Shown piece after piece: positions 7,248 through 16,094 of a DNA stretch of 64,000 nucleotides (position 1 is the stretch's first letter; every line of letters begins with the position of its first letter). The stretch spans positions 1,884,911-1,948,910 of the forward strand of contig NC_015573.1 in assembly GCF_000214705.1 (NCBI RefSeq), in the 5' to 3' direction. The notes below the pieces were generated by a model that was not told the DNA's origin, searched no databases, and worked only from the letters and a program-made list of their open reading frames with translations. Both the position numbers and the translations under genes were made by a program. This DNA is from Desulfofundulus kuznetsovii DSM 6115. GTDB taxonomy: Bacteria > Bacillota > Desulfotomaculia > Desulfotomaculales > Desulfovirgulaceae.

Positions 7248-7263
7248 GAAAGGACTGGAGAGG

Positions 7264-7836
7264 ATGTGGATTTACGAAAAAAAGCTGGAATACCCGGTGA
7301 AGGTCTATAAGGCTGACCTGCGCATGGCCAAATATCTGATGGCCCAGTACGGCGGCCCCGACAGCGAGTTGTCGGCTGCCGTGAGGTATTTGACCCAGCG
7401 CTACACCATGCCTACAAATAAAGCCAAAGGCCTGCTCACGGACATTGGCACCGAAGAGCTGGCCCACTGGGAAATTGTGGGCACCATGATCTATCGCCTG
7501 ATGAAGGGTGCCACCCCGGAGCAGTTGCGCCGGGAAGATCTGGGAGCTTATTTTGCCGAACACGACCGGGCGGTCTACCCGGTGGATGCCAGCGGGGTCC
7601 CCTGGACGGCCGCCTATATTCAGGCTACGGGAGACCCGGTTACCGACCTGCATGAAAACATGGCGGCAGAGCAAAAGGCCCGCACTACCTATGAGCATTT
7701 GATCCGCCTGACCGACGACCCCGGCGTCAAGGATACCCTGCGTTTCTTGCGGGAAAGGGAGGTGGTGCACTTCCAGCGTTTCGGCGAAGCGCTGGTTGAC
7801 GTCCAGGAGGAGTTGACCCGGAAAAAGATTTTCTAA
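7264..7836 (+). CDS. cotJC: CotJC, manganese-catalase family spore coat protein
   Basis: CotJC, 190 residues, belongs to the dimanganese catalase family and sits in the spore coat, possibly protecting against peroxide. The metal-ligand pattern is intact: E35, E65 with H68 (TEELAHWE), E136 (NMAAEQKA) and H169 (REREVVHF), matching the five ligands of Lactobacillus Mn-catalase. ATG 7264 follows GGACTGGAGAGG. The gene converges on the iron-sulfur scaffold gene and overlaps its end by four bases, with no room for a terminator between them. Confidence 0.92.
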   Translation: MWIYEKKLEYPVKVYKADLRMAKYLMAQYGGPDSELSAAVRYLTQRYTMPTNKAKGLLTDIGTEELAHWEIVGTMIYRLMKGATPEQLRREDLGAYFAEHDRAVYPVDASGVPWTAAYIQATGDPVTDLHENMAAEQKARTTYEHLIRLTDDPGVKDTLRFLREREVVHFQRFGEALVDVQEELTRKKIF

Positions 7837-8270
7837 TCCTGGACTGAATCTCTGACTTGAGATTTCTGGTAATCTTTGATAGCCTCATGCAGGGCGTTTG
7901 CCGCCAGAAAAGCGCAATGCACGCTTTCCTCAGGCAGTCCTCCCAGAGCATCCAGCACGTCACGAGGTGTTATTTGCAAAGCCTCAGGCAGAGTCTTGCC
8001 CTTGGCCAGTTCGGTAACCATACTACCGGCAGCAATGGTGGTGCCGCAGCCGTCAGTCCAGAAGGTAATTTGACTAATTCTACCATCTTTTACCTTCAGC
8101 CAGATCTGGATCGTGTCGCCGCATAAGCCGGTAACACTGGCATACCCGTCTGCTTCTTCAATGCTCCCGATGTTCCTGGGATTGTTGGCATGATCGATAA
8201 CTACATCACTGAATTGTGACCAGATTTTTTTCTGGAGTTCCTCCGCCAATCTATCCAGATCAAAACTCAT
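7833..8270 (-). CDS. NifU/IscU-type iron-sulfur cluster scaffold
   Basis: This 145-residue protein has the NifU N-terminal (IscU) fold that assembles Fe-S clusters. The three cluster cysteines are C50 (TGLCGD), C75 (TDGCGTT) and C119 (SVHCAFLA). Before them is the family start FSDVVIDHANNPRNIG. It has no NifU C-terminal domain. It lies downstream of a NifX/Mrp/MinD gene set, which suggests service to that set rather than general Fe-S assembly, though that is inference. A hairpin at 8318-8335 separates it from the preceding gene. Confidence 0.88.
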   Translation of the reverse strand: MSFDLDRLAEELQKKIWSQFSDVVIDHANNPRNIGSIEEADGYASVTGLCGDTIQIWLKVKDGRISQITFWTDGCGTTIAAGSMVTELAKGKTLPEALQITPRDVLDALGGLPEESVHCAFLAANALHEAIKDYQKSQVRDSVQD

Positions 8271-8317
8271 TTGATAGTCCCCCCTGAAATCATTGGACCT
8301 TTATGCATAAAGTTTAG

Positions 8318-8335
8318 GGAGGGCACAAGCCCTCC
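8318..8335 (-). terminator. Hairpin between NifX-like and NifU-like genes
   Basis: GGAGGGC-(4)-GCCCTCC is a perfect 7-bp stem, followed on the minus strand by CTAAACTTT and on the plus strand by TGTTTGTTTT. The U-tract is better on the plus strand, so its role for the minus-strand operon is likely partial. Confidence 0.45.
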
Positions 8336-8386
8336 TGTTTGTTTTAACCGCATTTAAATCAAGATCTATCAAGAGCCTGGAACCTG

Positions 8387-8767
8387 TTAATGGCAGCCCG
8401 GCCCGTGATGACAGTGACTACCGTGACCGTGGCCGTGGTCACATATGGACCCCCGGCTGACCAGTTCTCCCCGGGCAAAGGCCCGGGCCACCTCTTCCAC
8501 GTTACCGCTGGCACCGGTGATCACCTGCAGGCCGTATTGCTGCAGCGCTTGTATGGCACGGGGGCCTACGCCGCCCAGAATTAATACCTCAACCCCTTTG
8601 TTTTTAAACAGTTCGGCCAGACCTTCGTGGTTATGTTGCAGGGTGACGGTGGATACTGTTTCCCGGCTTTTAATTTCCTGGCCGGACATCTCAAAAATAA
8701 CAAATTCTTCGCTCCTGCCGAAATGCTGGTTAACCCGGCCGCAGTCGTTGGGGAGGGCAATTTTCAT
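8387..8767 (-). CDS. NifX/NafY-like cofactor-binding protein with His-rich tail
   Basis: This 126-residue protein has the dinitrogenase iron-molybdenum cofactor-binding fold (family of NifX, NafY, the C-terminus of NifB and orange protein ORP). The start KIALPNDCGRVNQHFGRSEEF is the family signature. The helix-turn GPRAIQALQQYGLQV comes later. The C-terminal 20 residues are very rich in His and Cys (HGHGHGSHCHHGPGCH), a probable metal site. No nif structural genes are present, so nitrogen fixation is not implied. It overlaps the Mrp-type ATPase gene by four bases. Confidence 0.85.
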   Translation of the reverse strand: MKIALPNDCGRVNQHFGRSEEFVIFEMSGQEIKSRETVSTVTLQHNHEGLAELFKNKGVEVLILGGVGPRAIQALQQYGLQVITGASGNVEEVARAFARGELVSRGSICDHGHGHGSHCHHGPGCH

Positions 8768-9645
8768 GCTCCTTCACGCTCCTTTATTGTTTTTTTGTTT
8801 AATGTTTTTTCCAGAACTTCCACCAAAGGCTCAATGTTTTGCATGGAGGGACCGTTGTAGTTTTCAATGAGCCCGGCATCACCCAGCTCCGTTAAATTCG
8901 GATCAATCGGCAGAACCGCCAGCAACGGCAGGTTGTTTTTCTGTGCTGCTTCTCCCACGTGGCTCGAACCGAAAAGATAAACTTTCTCGCCACAATGGGG
9001 ACAGAGCAGGTAGCTCATATTCTCCACCAGGCCAAGAATAGGTACGTTAATCAACCGGGCCATTTTTATGGCCTTTCTTACCACCATCATGGACAGGTCC
9101 TGGGGTGAAGAAACAACCAGCAATCCGTCCAGCGGCAGGGATTGCATGACCGTAAGCGGTACATCCCCGGTACCCGGGGGCATGTCCACGATCAGGTAAT
9201 CCAGCTTACCCCAGGCTACATCAGTCCAGAATTGTTTAACGGCACCTGACAGGATGGGGCCGCGCCAGATTACCGGGTCGTCTTCCCGGGGCAGTAAAAG
9301 GTTTAAAGACATCATCCGGATGCCCGTTATTGTTCTTGCCGGTAAAATAAATTTATTGAACTGTTCCGGCCGGTCGATTACGCCGAAAAGCTTGGGAATG
9401 CTGGGGCCGGTAATATCCGCGTCCAGGATGCCCACCTGGTGACCCCGGCGGGCAAGGGCAACAGCCAGAAGAGCACTGACCGAAGATTTGCCCACGCCGC
9501 CCTTGCCGCTCATAACCGCAACCACTCGTTTGATATCGCTGGCCTCATTGAGGGGCAGGACGGCAGGTTCCGCACACTTTTCCGGGTTGCATTGCCCGGT
9601 GTTCTTATCTTTACAGGTACTGCACTTTGCCTTGTCTTGGGTCAT
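8764..9645 (-). CDS. Mrp/NBP35-type P-loop ATPase, Fe-S carrier
   Basis: This 293-residue ATPase resembles Mrp/ApbC/NBP35 proteins that carry Fe-S clusters to apoproteins. An N-terminal cysteine cluster (C8, C11, C19, C24) resembles the NBP35 N-terminal site. The deviant Walker A is GKGGVGKS (47-54). The bridging cluster motif is C215-P-H-C218. LDADITGPSIPKLFG and PPGTGDVPL are also intact. It belongs to the run of MinD-type genes upstream. General Fe-S carriage or a role in maturation of the NifX-like neighbours are both possible. Confidence 0.9.
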   Translation of the reverse strand: MTQDKAKCSTCKDKNTGQCNPEKCAEPAVLPLNEASDIKRVVAVMSGKGGVGKSSVSALLAVALARRGHQVGILDADITGPSIPKLFGVIDRPEQFNKFILPARTITGIRMMSLNLLLPREDDPVIWRGPILSGAVKQFWTDVAWGKLDYLIVDMPPGTGDVPLTVMQSLPLDGLLVVSSPQDLSMMVVRKAIKMARLINVPILGLVENMSYLLCPHCGEKVYLFGSSHVGEAAQKNNLPLLAVLPIDPNLTELGDAGLIENYNGPSMQNIEPLVEVLEKTLNKKTIKEREGA

Positions 9646-9652
9646 CGCTTCT

Positions 9653-10519
9653 TCACCTCAATTCCAACAGGGCTTTAAGTTCATCCCACAAAGCCAGTAT
9701 TCCCTCTTCCATGGGGCCGGAACATTCCTGGATGACCGGCCGGCCGCCTTTAACTGCCTCCATTACACTTTCGTCGTAGGGCAGGTACCCCACCACCGGA
9801 ACGGAATACCGGTTGCAGAGTGATTCCAGCGCCCGGGTGTTTTCAGGCTCCAGGTCCCATTTATTTATGCAAACTGCCGCCCGGCATCCGAAATGTTTTG
9901 CCAGCTCCAGAACCCGTTCCAGGTCGTGTCTTCCGGAAAAAGTGGGTTCAGCTACTACCAGAACCAGATCCGCTCCCGATAAGCAAGAAATGGCGGGACA
10001 GCCTATACCGGGTGGACCATCGGTAATGATCAGTTCTTTTGTTCCTTCTTCTGCCAGGCGGCGGGCTTCTTTGCGCACCGCCGCCACCAGTTTCCCCGAA
10101 TTATCTTCGGCTATACCCAGCCGCGCATGTACCAGGGGACCGTAACGGGTATCGGACAGGAATAAATGCCCGGCTACATGCTCTATCATTTCCACTGCCC
10201 CGCAGGGACAGGCGTGATAACAAACGGTACATCCTTCACAGAGAACCGGATCCACAACAAATCCGGGGCCGATGGCATCATACCGGCACAAATGCAGGCA
10301 GAGATTACAGCCCAGGCACTTTTCCCGGTTGATGGTGGCTTTTTTCAAGCCGTAAAAGGGAGAAGACGATTTCAACACAGGGTCCAGGAGTAAATACAAG
10401 TTCGCCGCGTCCACATCACAGTCTGCCATCACTTTACTGGAAGCCAGTACGGCCAGGTTCCCGCAGACGGTGGTTTTACCCGTACCTCCTTTCCCGCTGA
10501 GCACCACTAATTCGCGCAC
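9653..10519 (-). CDS. MinD-type ATPase with inserted [4Fe-4S] ferredoxin domain (second of pair)
   Basis: This ATPase of about 288 residues has a deviant Walker A (SGKGGTGKTT, about 8-17) and an inserted two-cluster ferredoxin: CLGCNLCLHLC and CEGCTVCYHACP. Such proteins accompany orange protein (ORP) genes in anaerobes. I place the start at GTG 10519, behind AAGGGGG, overlapping the previous gene by 13 bases. A longer start at 10576 would need a 70-base overlap. It ends with helices resembling MinD. Substrate unknown. Confidence 0.85.
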   Translation of the reverse strand: MRELVVLSGKGGTGKTTVCGNLAVLASSKVMADCDVDAANLYLLLDPVLKSSSPFYGLKKATINREKCLGCNLCLHLCRYDAIGPGFVVDPVLCEGCTVCYHACPCGAVEMIEHVAGHLFLSDTRYGPLVHARLGIAEDNSGKLVAAVRKEARRLAEEGTKELIITDGPPGIGCPAISCLSGADLVLVVAEPTFSGRHDLERVLELAKHFGCRAAVCINKWDLEPENTRALESLCNRYSVPVVGYLPYDESVMEAVKGGRPVIQECSGPMEEGILALWDELKALLELR

Positions 10520-11364
10520 CGGGCGTAACCCCCTTTTTCTAAAAAGGCCAGTAAGGCTAAAAAGTGTCCCTTCCATTCAGGGCGCACCTCAACAGCAGGA
10601 ATGCCCCGGGCATATCCCCTGGCCACTTCCCGGTCCTGGGGCAACTGGAAAAGCAGGGGGACGCTATTATCGTGGCAGAACTGGCGTATGGAGCTATCAT
10701 CACCATCCGAACGGTTAACAGCCACTCCGCAGGGCACCCCCAGCCTGATGGCCATCTCATATGCCAGTTCCAGGTCATGAAGTCCAAAAGGCGTGGGTTC
10801 GGTAACCAGGAGGCAGAAGCCGGCACCTTTCACTGCCCGGATTACCGGGCAGGAGGTTCCCGGCGGTGCATCGATTATGTTCAATACACCTGGCCGGATT
10901 CGCTCCTTAACTGCCTGGATGAGAGGAGGACTGATGGCCTCACCCACATTTAACCGCCCTTGAACAAAACCAATTTTACCGCTTGAACCTTCTTCAACCT
11001 GTCCTATTTCCCGCCACCCGGGAGAAATGGCTCCGGTCGGGCAGAGATGCCAGCACCCCCCGCAGCCGTGGCACATAGTGGGGAAAAGCATAACCTCCCG
11101 GGGGAGGACAACCAGGGCATGGAAGGCACAAACCTCCGCACACCTGCCACATAAAGTACATTTTTCCTGGTTGATTTCAGGTACCGGAACCCGCACCGTT
11201 TCTTTTTTGTGCCAGCGCGGTTTAAGCATGATGTGACCGTTGGGTTCTTCTACATCACAGTCCAGGAACAATACTTCTCCTTTTTCCGCCGCCACCAGGG
11301 CCAGGCTGCTGGCCACAGTAGTTTTGCCCGTACCCCCCTTACCGCTGGCTACTGCAATGATCAT
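10507..11364 (-). CDS. MinD-type ATPase with inserted [4Fe-4S] ferredoxin domain (first of pair)
   Basis: This 285-residue paralogue of the next gene has Walker A ASGKGGTGKTT (6-16) and a ferredoxin insert with CTLCGRCAEVCAF and CHGCGGCWHLCP near residues 65-110. The phosphate-sensing motif is DAPPGTSCP. The two genes side by side probably encode a heterodimer, as for the paired ATPases of Desulfovibrio ORP loci (family knowledge; pairing here is inference). It starts 5 bases downstream of the NifX-like gene at 11370 and is in the same transcript. Confidence 0.87.
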   Translation of the reverse strand: MIIAVASGKGGTGKTTVASSLALVAAEKGEVLFLDCDVEEPNGHIMLKPRWHKKETVRVPVPEINQEKCTLCGRCAEVCAFHALVVLPREVMLFPTMCHGCGGCWHLCPTGAISPGWREIGQVEEGSSGKIGFVQGRLNVGEAISPPLIQAVKERIRPGVLNIIDAPPGTSCPVIRAVKGAGFCLLVTEPTPFGLHDLELAYEMAIRLGVPCGVAVNRSDGDDSSIRQFCHDNSVPLLFQLPQDREVARGYARGIPAVEVRPEWKGHFLALLAFLEKGGYARCAN

Positions 11365-11369
11365 AATTT

Positions 11370-11741
11370 CTAACCCCTTCCCATACCGCCATGGCTGGGG
11401 GAGTTTGCCCGGCTCAGGAGGGTCAACTGACCCTGGCGGTAAGCCTTAAGGCTCTGGCTTACCGTACCGCTTATTCCCCCATATACCTGGATCCCTGCCC
11501 TGCTGAGCACTTCCATGGCATTGGGTCCAATCCGGTCCACCAGTACCACATTGACGCCCCGGTTGACCAGCAATTGTGCCGTTTGAACGCCGGCACCCCC
11601 ACTGGACTGTGTTCCCGTGTTCTGTAGCCCTTCCCAGTCTCCGCTGTCCAGGTCTACCACGATGAAATACGGGCAGCGGCCAAAGCGCTGGTCTACCCGG
11701 GCATCAATGTGGTTATCCCGGGCGCAAACAGCCACCTTCAT
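11370..11741 (-). CDS. NifX/ORP-like cofactor-binding protein
   Basis: This 123-residue protein is the first gene of the metallocluster set. MKVAVCARDNHIDARVDQRFGRCPYF is the NifX/NifB/ORP signature (family proteins bind Mo- or Fe-containing clusters), continuing with GGAGVQTAQLLVNRGV and the loop GPNAMEVLSRAGIQVY. ORP of Desulfovibrio holds a Mo-Cu cluster. Whether this one does cannot be told. The C-terminus is short and glycine-rich. A strong SigA-type promoter lies about 40 bases upstream. Confidence 0.86.
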   Translation of the reverse strand: MKVAVCARDNHIDARVDQRFGRCPYFIVVDLDSGDWEGLQNTGTQSSGGAGVQTAQLLVNRGVNVVLVDRIGPNAMEVLSRAGIQVYGGISGTVSQSLKAYRQGQLTLLSRANSPSHGGMGRG

Positions 11742-11779
11742 GGGATTCCCCCCTTTTTAATGAGCTATAGTCCAGAACT

Positions 11780-11808
11780 ATTTTATTCCTATTTTAGACT
11801 AATGTCAA
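11780..11808 (-). promoter_or_regulatory. SigA-type promoter of the NifX/Mrp/MinD operon
   Basis: On the minus strand TTGACA (11808-11803) and TAAAAT (11785-11780) are separated by exactly 17 bases. This is a near-consensus housekeeping promoter placed 39 bases before the ATG at 11741. Confidence 0.75.
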
Positions 11809-11820
11809 TAAAAAATAAAA

Positions 11821-11860
11821 AATCCCTGGCTCCCACTTATTGGTAGAGCCGGGGGTTTTT
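11821..11860 (-). terminator. Rho-independent terminator after the EamA gene
   Basis: Read on the minus strand, AACCCCCGGCTCTACC and its partner GGGAGCCAGGG form a stem, followed by ATTTTTTATTTTTT. The plus strand also ends in T6, so it may work both ways. Confidence 0.75.
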
Positions 11861-11869
11861 TCACCCACT

Positions 11870-12784
11870 CTAGGCAGCCCTATCTATGTTTAAGGTCTCT
11901 CTAACCGGCCTGTGCCCGGAGAGTTGAATTAAGATCACACCGGTTAAAATCAAGCCGCAGCCCAGGGCCTGCCAGGGAGTCAATATCTCGCCGAGCAACA
12001 GGTAGGCCAGTATGCCAGCTATCACCGGTTCCAGGGTGCTGGTCAGGTTTGTTTTGACCGGGCTCAAATAATTTAGCCCTTTAAAGTAAAAGCCAAAGGG
12101 CAGGATGGAGGCAAATACGGCAATGTAGACAAAAAAAAGCCATTCCTTCCAGGAGTATTGCACCAGAGTAACCCATGGTAAGCGGTAAAAGCTAAAAACC
12201 ACGCTTCCCATGGCAAAACCGTATAACAGCAGCGTCCAGGGAGAATAGGTAGCCAGCCCTTTCTTGCCGTACAGGGTATAAAAGGCGAAGGCGGCGGCAG
12301 AAGAAAGACCTGCCGCAAGGCCCGGTATGCTCACAGCCAGCCCGGCGCCGGGACTGCCCTTGACCATGAGAAAACCGCCCAGGACGGAAAAAAACAGGGC
12401 CAGACCGTTTGGCAGGGCCAATCTTTCCTGCCTGCGCAGGAGCCCGTAACCTAAAACCAGTACCGGGGCCAGGTACTGCAAAAAAATGGCCGTGGCCACG
12501 TTGGTCTGGCTGATGGCCAGAAGATATGTAGATTGCACGGCAGTAACGCCAAAGGTGCCGAAAATAACCATGTAGCAAATGTGTTTTCGTTCAATAAGGA
12601 TAAGGGAACGGCGGACAAAAGCCAGATAGAGCAAAAGAAACACAAAAGAAAGAAATAGCCGCATTTGTACCACATCCAGGGGGTTAATCTGCCGGTTAAA
12701 CAAATATTTGGCCACATTACCGGAAAGCCCCCATAAAAAAGCGGCTAAAACCACGAAAAAAAAGCCCTTCCACTGCTCTTTCAA
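11870..12784 (-). CDS. EamA/DMT-superfamily membrane transporter
   Basis: This 304-residue protein has ten predicted membrane segments in two EamA repeats (about 5-140 and 150-290). Typical family stretches are AAFLWGLSGNVAKYLF in the first repeat and LTSTLEPVIAGILAYLLLGE in the second. Drug/metabolite exporters of this kind move amino acids, nucleosides or other small metabolites; the substrate is not predictable. It has its own terminator. It is next to the pyrimidine-nucleoside phosphorylase gene, but with 63 bases between them a link is only suggestive. Confidence 0.85.
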   Translation of the reverse strand: MKEQWKGFFFVVLAAFLWGLSGNVAKYLFNRQINPLDVVQMRLFLSFVFLLLYLAFVRRSLILIERKHICYMVIFGTFGVTAVQSTYLLAISQTNVATAIFLQYLAPVLVLGYGLLRRQERLALPNGLALFFSVLGGFLMVKGSPGAGLAVSIPGLAAGLSSAAAFAFYTLYGKKGLATYSPWTLLLYGFAMGSVVFSFYRLPWVTLVQYSWKEWLFFVYIAVFASILPFGFYFKGLNYLSPVKTNLTSTLEPVIAGILAYLLLGEILTPWQALGCGLILTGVILIQLSGHRPVRETLNIDRAA

Positions 12785-12847
12785 AAGAGGTCAACTCCTT
12801 CATCTTGCAGAACGAACCACACTTAAAAATGTCTCCAGGGAGGTCTA

Positions 12848-14182
12848 TTAACTCAAACATTGACGCACGACTCCTTGTAGGCCAACCACCCCGTGGATCA
12901 GCTTTCTTACCCCGGGTGCGCTGGGATTGAAGGTAAAGGCCGAGGCGATTAGTTGCCGCGCTGTGGCCAGATTGTCCGGATTGTTTACATGCAAAGTGGC
13001 CAGGACGTCCCCCGCTTTTACCCGGTCGCCTACCTTTTTGTGCAACACTACTCCCACCGCCGGGTCGATGGTGTCTTCTTTGGTCTTCCGGCCGGCCCCC
13101 AAAAGCATGGCTACCCGGCCAATTCTTTCGGCATGGATGGCCGCCACATACCCATCTTCCTGCGCTTTCACCTGTTCTTTGTATGAGGCCTCCGGTAACA
13201 GATCCGGTTCATCTGCCACCCGCGGATCACCGCCCTGGGCCTTAACCATCTCCCGGAACTTGTCCAATGCCCGTCCCCGTTCAAGCAAGCCAGCCAGCCG
13301 GTTCATCCCTTCCTCTACATCCGTTGCCCCACCGGCCAGGACGAGCATGTGGCCGCCCAGTACGAGACACAGCTCCCGCAAATCGGATGGACCCTGCCCG
13401 GACAGGGTTGCAATAGCCTCCCGCACCTCCAGGGCGTTGCCCACGGCAAAGCCCAGAGGCTGGTCCATATCGCTTATCACGGCCACAGTCTTTTTGCCTG
13501 CCTGGTGGCCAATGGCTACCATGGCCCGGGCAAGGGTACAGGCCTCATCCACGGAACGCATAAAGGCTCCCCTGCCCGCCTTTACATCCAGGACAATGGC
13601 ATCGGCTCCGGCGGCGATTTTTTTGCTCATCACGCTGGAAGCAATCAGGGGAATGCTGTCCACCGTGGCCGTCACGTCCCGCAGGGCGTAAAGCTTTTTA
13701 TCCGCCGGCACCAGGTTGCCCGTTTGGGCTACCACCGCCACGCCAACTTCCCTGACCTGCCGCATGAAATCATTAGCTGAAAGGTTTACTTTAAAACCGG
13801 GAATGGATTCCAGCTTATCCACCGTCCCCCCGGTATGACCCAGCCCCCGGCCGGACATCTTGGCCACGGGTACCCCGGCGGCAGCTACCAGGGGGGCCAG
13901 CACCAAAGTGGTTTTGTCCCCCACCCCGCCGGTACTGTGTTTGTCCACCTTGCATCCGGGAATCCCGGAAAGATCGACCCGGTCTCCAGAACTGGCCATG
14001 GCCAGGGTGAGGTCCGCCGTTTCCCGGGAATTAAGTCCTCGAAAGAAAATGGACATTAATAACGCCGCCGCCTGGTAATCGGGTATTTCCCCAACCGTAT
14101 ATCCGCGGACAAAAAAGTTGATTTCTTCCGTGGTGAGCTCGAATCCCTGGCGTTTTTTCAGGATAATATCGTACATGCGCAC
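12848..14182 (-). CDS. pdp: Pyrimidine-nucleoside phosphorylase
   Basis: This 444-residue enzyme splits thymidine, uridine or deoxyuridine with phosphate to the base and (deoxy)ribose 1-phosphate. The glycosyltransferase family 3 signature is present: [16 protein letters not shown] near 79-94, followed by [19 protein letters not shown]. The C-terminal domain (about 345-435) is a biotinyl-like fold. Start is GTG 14182 behind GAGGTG. The product (deoxy)ribose 1-phosphate is the substrate of the neighbouring deoB, so both belong to nucleoside salvage. A mobile element separates them. Confidence 0.93.
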   Translation of the reverse strand: MRMYDIILKKRQGFELTTEEINFFVRGYTVGEIPDYQAAALLMSIFFRGLNSRETADLTLAMASSGDRVDLSGIPGCKVDKHSTGGVGDKTTLVLAPLVAAAGVPVAKMSGRGLGHTGGTVDKLESIPGFKVNLSANDFMRQVREVGVAVVAQTGNLVPADKKLYALRDVTATVDSIPLIASSVMSKKIAAGADAIVLDVKAGRGAFMRSVDEACTLARAMVAIGHQAGKKTVAVISDMDQPLGFAVGNALEVREAIATLSGQGPSDLRELCLVLGGHMLVLAGGATDVEEGMNRLAGLLERGRALDKFREMVKAQGGDPRVADEPDLLPEASYKEQVKAQEDGYVAAIHAERIGRVAMLLGAGRKTKEDTIDPAVGVVLHKKVGDRVKAGDVLATLHVNNPDNLATARQLIASAFTFNPSAPGVRKLIHGVVGLQGVVRQCLS

Positions 14183-14196
14183 AATTCTTCACCTCA

Positions 14197-14591
14197 ATAT
14201 TTCCCTCATTAACCCCGCCATGGTGCCGCGTTGTCCACGCTCGCTCCAGTGCTCCGCGCTGACAAAAAGGTTTCTATCAAATAAGCTAAAAATTCTCGCC
14301 GCAGCGGCATCAGAAAAAGCCCGAATTAGTTGCAATAAACCGATGCCGCTGCCATACTCGCTTCGGACCGGACTAGCGGCGCTGCAAATGCGGCATGGCA
14401 GTTGCACCTTACTATCATTTTTTGCCGTTTCAGTAAGTTACCTTTTCAAATGTTACATTTCGGTGCCGCTGGTTTCGCGCCGCAGTCCGGTTGCCCTCGC
14501 ATCGCCGGGTGCTGTTACCAGCGCTACGCAAGTCGCTCGCTTTGGACAACGCGGCACCGTGCCGGTGGTAGCGGTTTTACCGGACAATTAC
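14197..14591. mobile_element. MITE-like element copy 4 (about 395 bp) between pdp and deoB
   Basis: The right end TTTTACCGGACAATTAC matches the family; the left end (about CAATATTTCCCTCATTAACC) is degraded and its exact position is uncertain. No target duplication was found. About 240 bases are nearly identical to the copy at 15776-16087. It carries an extra inner insert (about 14262-14355) with an 11-bp inverted pair GCAGCGGCATC / GATGCCGCTGC. The deoB stop codon lies inside the element. Confidence 0.72.
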
Positions 14592-15758
14592 TTCCCGGGC
14601 GAAACTGGTTCCCCGCGGATAGGAAAGTCCGAAAAGCTCGGCCACGGTAGCGGCCACGTCACTGAAAGTGCTGCGGGTCCCCAGATTTACCCCCGGTTTT
14701 ACCTTCTGGCCGTAAACCAGAAGAGGCACGTACTCCCGGCTGTGGTCCGTACTGCTGGTGGTGGGGTCACACCCGTGATCGGCGGTAATAATCAGCACCT
14801 CATCAGGTCTGGTGGCATGCAGAATTTCCGGCAGGCGCCGGTCAAAAGCCTCCAGGGCATCCGCATACCCCCGGGGATTATTACGGTGACCGTAAAGCAT
14901 ATCGAAGTCTACCAGGTTGGTAAAAATCAACCCCCGCTCCAGGCGTCGCATGCATGCAAGTGTCTGGTCCACCCCGTCCATATTACCTTCCGTATGTACG
15001 GCTTCGGTGATACCTTTCCCGGCAAAAATATCCTCAATTTTGCCCACGGCCAGGACAGGAAATCCGTTCTCTAAAAGCAAATCTAAAATAGTGGGAGCGG
15101 GGGGAGGAAGGGAGAAATCCCGCCGCCTGTCCGTACGTTTAAAAGAACCGGGCCTCCCCACAAAGGGCCGGGCAATAACCCGCCCTACGGCGTGGTCGCC
15201 GGTTAGCAACTCCCTGGCAATACGGCACATCCGGTATAATTCCTCCACGGGGATAATCTCTTCATGGGCGGCAATTTGGAACACGCTGTCGGCCGAGGTA
15301 TAAACAATGGGATACCCGGTCCTCATGTGTTCCGGCCCCAGTTCCTCAATAATGGCCGTACCGGAAGCCGCCTTGTTGCCCAGAACGGGCCGCCCGATGC
15401 GCTCCTCAAAAGGCTTGATTATTTCCGGGGGAAAGCCATGGGGGTAGACCGGGAAGGGCCGTTCCAGCAACAAACCGGCAATTTCCCAGTGGCCGGTGGT
15501 GGTATCCTTGCCGGCGGAAGCCTCAGCCATCCGTCCGTAAGCGGCCAGGGGCCGGTCCACCGGGGGAACCCCCTCAATGGGAAGGATATTTCCCAGGCCC
15601 AGCCGGCCCAGGTGGGGTATATTGAGTCCTCCCACGGCCCGGGCAGTATTGGCCAGGGTATTGCTGCCCGCATCCCCGTATTGGGCGGCGTCGGGAAGTT
15701 CCCCGATACCTACGCTGTCAAGAACAATAAGGGTAAGACGGCTGATGGTTGCGGCCAA
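14577..15758 (-). CDS. deoB: Phosphopentomutase
   Basis: DeoB, 393 residues, interconverts (deoxy)ribose 1-phosphate and 5-phosphate. It is an alkaline-phosphatase-fold metalloenzyme: [15 protein letters not shown] holds a metal Asp (D14), [11 protein letters not shown] holds the phosphorylated Thr (about T86), and [10 protein letters not shown] holds further ligands. Start is TTG 15758 after AAAGGAG. The last four codons (V-I-V-R) and the stop come from mobile element copy 4. Its ribosome site AAAGGAGT is the target duplication of copy 5, so both ends of the gene were touched by insertions. Confidence 0.94.
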   Translation of the reverse strand: MAATISRLTLIVLDSVGIGELPDAAQYGDAGSNTLANTARAVGGLNIPHLGRLGLGNILPIEGVPPVDRPLAAYGRMAEASAGKDTTTGHWEIAGLLLERPFPVYPHGFPPEIIKPFEERIGRPVLGNKAASGTAIIEELGPEHMRTGYPIVYTSADSVFQIAAHEEIIPVEELYRMCRIARELLTGDHAVGRVIARPFVGRPGSFKRTDRRRDFSLPPPAPTILDLLLENGFPVLAVGKIEDIFAGKGITEAVHTEGNMDGVDQTLACMRRLERGLIFTNLVDFDMLYGHRNNPRGYADALEAFDRRLPEILHATRPDEVLIITADHGCDPTTSSTDHSREYVPLLVYGQKVKPGVNLGTRSTFSDVAATVAELFGLSYPRGTSFAREVIVR

Positions 15759-15775
15759 GTAAGATCAACTCCTTT

Positions 15776-16087
15776 GTAAATGTTCAGTGATCCCGCTATG
15801 GTGCAGCGTTGTCCACGCTCACTCCAGTGCTCCGCGCTGACAGCACCGCGGCTCGCTTCGGACCGGACTAGCGGCGCTGCAAATGCGGCATGGCAGTTGC
15901 ACCTTACTATCATTTTTTTACCGTTTCAGTAAGTTACCTTTTCTAAATGTTACATTCGGTGCCGCTGGTTTCGCGCCGCAGTCCGGTTACCCTCGCATCG
16001 CCGGGTGCTGTTACCAGCGCTCCGCAAGTCGTTCGCTTTGGACAACGCTGCACTGTGCCGATGGTAGCGGTTTTGCTGAACAATTAC
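15776..16087. mobile_element. MITE-like element copy 5 (312 bp) between deoB and xerD
   Basis: The ends are GTAAATGTTCAGTGATCC and TTTTGCTGAACAATTAC. The flanks ACTCCTTT (15768-15775) and ACCCCTTT (16088-16095) match at 7 of 8 bases. Before insertion the xerD stop and the deoB ribosome site would have been contiguous. It is a near-copy of element 4 on the other side of deoB, in the same orientation. Confidence 0.85.
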
Positions 16088-16094
16088 ACCCCTT

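Noticed and set aside
8387-11741. Nitrogen-fixation locus
   Set aside because: NifX-like and NifU-like proteins occur, but nifHDK, nifE/N and nifB are absent; the set fits ORP-type clusters better.
14118-15074. Long plus-strand frame of 318 codons
   Set aside because: It runs antisense across pdp, a mobile element and deoB, has no ribosome site and the protein is low-complexity antisense text; deoB on the other strand has all catalytic motifs.
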